A DNA stretch of 7,335 nt from Gammaproteobacteria bacterium. GTDB lineage: Bacteria; Pseudomonadota; Gammaproteobacteria; JAABTG01. Positions 5,602-7,335 of this stretch are shown here, in pieces. The stretch covers positions 1-7,335 of the forward strand of contig JASJBY010000238.1 of the NCBI GenBank assembly GCA_030066245.1, in the 5' to 3' direction. Position numbers and translations under genes: made by a program. The notes beneath the pieces were generated by a model. It saw nothing but the letters and a program-made list of their open reading frames with translations, did not search any database and was not told where the DNA came from. Numbering within the stretch: the stretch's first letter is position 1; the number at the start of each line of letters is the position of its first letter.

Positions 5602-6927
5602 TCATGCCTTCGCCCACGGAAGGTTACCCGTTCGCACCGACAGCCGTTCCAGTCCAAGGACTGTGTAAAGATACTCATCAGGGAAACGTGCCACCCCCTG
5701 ACCCGGCTGTTTGTGTTTCTTGCGTAACCACCGACGCAGCCGCTTACTCGTGTAGGCGTCGACCGCGCGGTAGGCCTTGCTCACGGGCCCCAGAGAGAAG
5801 TAGTTGGCCCACCCCACCAGGATGCGGTTAAGGCCCGCTACCTGCTCCTCAGGCGCCCGCTGCAGCCACCGGCGGCTGGTTGCCTCTCGCAGTGCACGGC
5901 ACACCTTCTGAATGCTCTTCTTCGACGGACGCGTACCCATGTACGCGCGCCCGCTCTTCGGCGAATAACACCGCCCAAAGGTGTAGCTCAGGAAGTCGAA
6001 TTGCTCCTGCGGTATCCGGCAGCGCCGGGTCTTCTCTTCGTTGACCGTCAGCTTCAGCCGCCCCATCATCCCCCGCATGGCCACCATGGCCTCGCCACCC
6101 GTCCCTCGGCAGCAGAGCACGAAGTCATCGGCGTAGTTGACGATTCGGGCCTGAAGGCGCGCCTCCAGTCCCAACGTTTTCCACCCCAGCACGAAACGAC
6201 GCATGTACAGATTGCTCAGCAGCGGCGAGAGCGGCGCCCCTTGCGGGATGCCGCGCTTGCTGTCCTTCGCCCGCGTGGTGCGCCGTCGCCCCCCACGCCC
6301 GTCATCCTCCTCCACCGGCACCACCAGCCACTGCTTCATCAGCGCCAGCACATGGCGGTCGCTCACGCGCCTCGCCACGCTTTGCATCAGCTCGGCATGG
6401 GGAATCGAGTCGAAGTAGTCTGACAGGTCGGCGTCGATGACCTCCGTGTAGCCCGTGTTGAGTAGCCTGTGCACATGGCGCACCGCATCCTGGGCGCTCC
6501 GTCCTTCCCGGTAGGCATACTGCTCCGGTTGCAGGTCGGCCTCGAATATCGGCCTCAGCACCAGCACCATGGCCGTCTGCACTACCCGGTCCCGGATGGT
6601 GGGTATGCCCAACGCACGCCGCTTGCCGTTCGCTTTGGGGATATAAACCCGGCGCACCGGGCTCGCCCGGTATCGCTTCTCCTTCAACTCTTGCGCCCGT
6701 TCACCCAACCACCGCTCCACCCCATACGCCTCAATGTCCGTAAAGGCCTCCCCGTCCACCCCGGGCTCGCCGCCATTGCGCCGCGCCAACCGATAGGCAT
6801 GACCGAGTACGTCCTCTCGGTAGAGCTTGTCGTACAAGGCATAGAAGCGAAACTCAGGCGACTCCTTCGCTTTCGCATGAAGTGCCTGCTGAAGCTTCTG
6901 CAGCTTTCTCGGAGCTCGTAGGCTCAC
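5602..6927 (-). CDS. ltrA: Group II intron-encoded reverse transcriptase/maturase
   Basis: The 441-aa intron protein binds the intron RNA, helps it splice, and copies it into DNA during retrohoming. Numbered from GTG 6927, it has an N-terminal RT0-like region, the fingers motif VYIPKANGKRRALGIPTIRD (about 95-114), motif A DADLSDYFDSI (catalytic Asp about 167), RGIPQGAPLSPLLSN (226-240), and VNYADD with the catalytic Asp pair at about 267-268. The thumb/maturase region contains LNRILVGWANYFSLG (about 366-380). No HNH endonuclease follows, so second-strand priming would depend on replication forks or similar. The frame stays open upstream to GTG 7083, but those 52 residues are Gly/Pro-rich and look like translated intron RNA. 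GTG 6927 has GAGGGG (6934-6939) six bases before it, and 441 aa fits the family length. The gene looks intact. The TGA stop lies 12 bases before domain V. The symbol is the generic name used for this family. Confidence 0.93.
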   Translation of the reverse strand: MSLRAPRKLQKLQQALHAKAKESPEFRFYALYDKLYREDVLGHAYRLARRNGGEPGVDGEAFTDIEAYGVERWLGERAQELKEKRYRASPVRRVYIPKANGKRRALGIPTIRDRVVQTAMVLVLRPIFEADLQPEQYAYREGRSAQDAVRHVHRLLNTGYTEVIDADLSDYFDSIPHAELMQSVARRVSDRHVLALMKQWLVVPVEEDDGRGGRRRTTRAKDSKRGIPQGAPLSPLLSNLYMRRFVLGWKTLGLEARLQARIVNYADDFVLCCRGTGGEAMVAMRGMMGRLKLTVNEEKTRRCRIPQEQFDFLSYTFGRCYSPKSGRAYMGTRPSKKSIQKVCRALREATSRRWLQRAPEEQVAGLNRILVGWANYFSLGPVSKAYRAVDAYTSKRLRRWLRKKHKQPGQGVARFPDEYLYTVLGLERLSVRTGNLPWAKA

Positions 6928-7335
6928 GCCAGTCCCCTCTACCTCGCTTCGTTCAGCACTGCCCTCGAACTGAGGCCCCTTCCCTCCACCAGCATTACCC
7001 GGCTTCCCCGGTACTACGGGCCCCCCGCCACCCCCTTCGGCCCAGCCTGTCCCTCGCGGGCCGCCGGTTGGCGTGCACGCCACGCCTCCGCTTGGGGCTT
7101 CCCGTGTTGCGTCACTCCCCCCTGTGCATACATGCCGTCGCCACTACCCCGGCAGAACCGCTAGGTGCCCTCATCGCTCGCTTCCCCAGCGTCAGCGGCC
7201 TTCCCCGAATCTCAGGCGGGTCGGCTTCTGCATTGCCCTTTTCGAGGCCTGCTCAGCGTTCACTACTCGTTACGGCCTGCATGCTCGCCAAGTCACTAAA
7301 ATGACCCTCTACACCGAAGGCTTCGGCCGTCTCGT
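6928..7335 (-). ncRNA. 5' part of group II intron RNA (domains I-IV, incomplete)
   Basis: Upstream of the maturase gene on the minus strand lies about 400 bases with no supported gene and with many short GC-rich complementary stretches. Its style (for example AGTGACGCAACACGGGAAGC at about 7115-7096) is what I expect of intron domains II-III, but I cannot assign domains base by base. GAGGGG at 6934-6939 is the ribosome binding site of the maturase. A short palindrome, CCGAAGGCTTCGG (7314-7326), is near the right edge. The exon junction is not visible. Confidence 0.55.

Larger units (their letters stand above)
5479..7335 (-). mobile_element. Group II intron (5' end beyond the window, 3' end approximate)
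   Basis: The element is recognised by an intron-type reverse transcriptase/maturase gene followed within a dozen bases by a well-formed domain V on the same strand. About 400 bases of structured, non-coding RNA sequence lie upstream of the gene, as expected for domains I to III. The intron 5' end (GUGYG consensus) is not evident, so it probably lies past the right edge. The 3' end is uncertain: 5479 is only a candidate, where the minus strand reads ...CAGCTAT, compatible with the AY ending and with an adenosine eight bases from the end that could be the branch point. The element is inserted downstream of the operon in the opposite orientation and breaks no recognisable gene in this window. 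Confidence 0.75.

Noticed and set aside
5309..5617. 102-aa open frame on the minus strand across domain V and the region after it.
   Set aside because: It overlaps the catalytic intron RNA and the maturase stop, has no ribosome binding site or domain, and its composition fits translated structured RNA.

Overview
The window comes from a GC-rich bacterium, most likely a gammaproteobacterium. This is inferred from base composition, protein style and an intergenic repeat type; nothing in the window fixes the taxon. It falls into three parts.

Positions 49-4934 (+ strand) hold five closely packed co-directional genes that look like one operon. In order they encode: a small exported protein with a conserved-looking C-terminal tail; a four-helix MotA/TolQ/ExbB-family membrane protein; a cytoplasmic protein with a degenerate Hsp70/actin-like domain fused to a C-terminal FHA domain; and two membrane-anchored coiled-coil proteins ending in von Willebrand factor A (vWA) domains. 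The two vWA proteins share an almost identical N-terminal helix with an Asp at its start (pattern LSF[IL]D[SA]I[LF]CGFGA). This resembles the single helix of TolR, ExbD and MotB, whose Asp carries protons. My reading is that the MotA/ExbB-like protein and the two vWA proteins form an ion-driven inner-membrane motor. In it, vWA domains replace the usual periplasmic peptidoglycan- or receptor-binding domain, and the Hsp70-like/FHA protein is a cytoplasmic adaptor or sensor. No characterised system with this exact composition is known to me.

Positions 4935 to about 5480 are non-coding. They hold a compound inverted repeat of a type common between genes in gammaproteobacteria, a strong GC hairpin, and no U-tailed terminator.

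From about 5480 to the right edge (- strand) lies most of a group II intron: the 5' RNA domains (right end outside the window), a 441-aa reverse transcriptase/maturase without an endonuclease domain, and a well-formed domain V with a CGC triad just after the stop codon. The intron sits downstream of the operon, points towards it and interrupts none of its genes.
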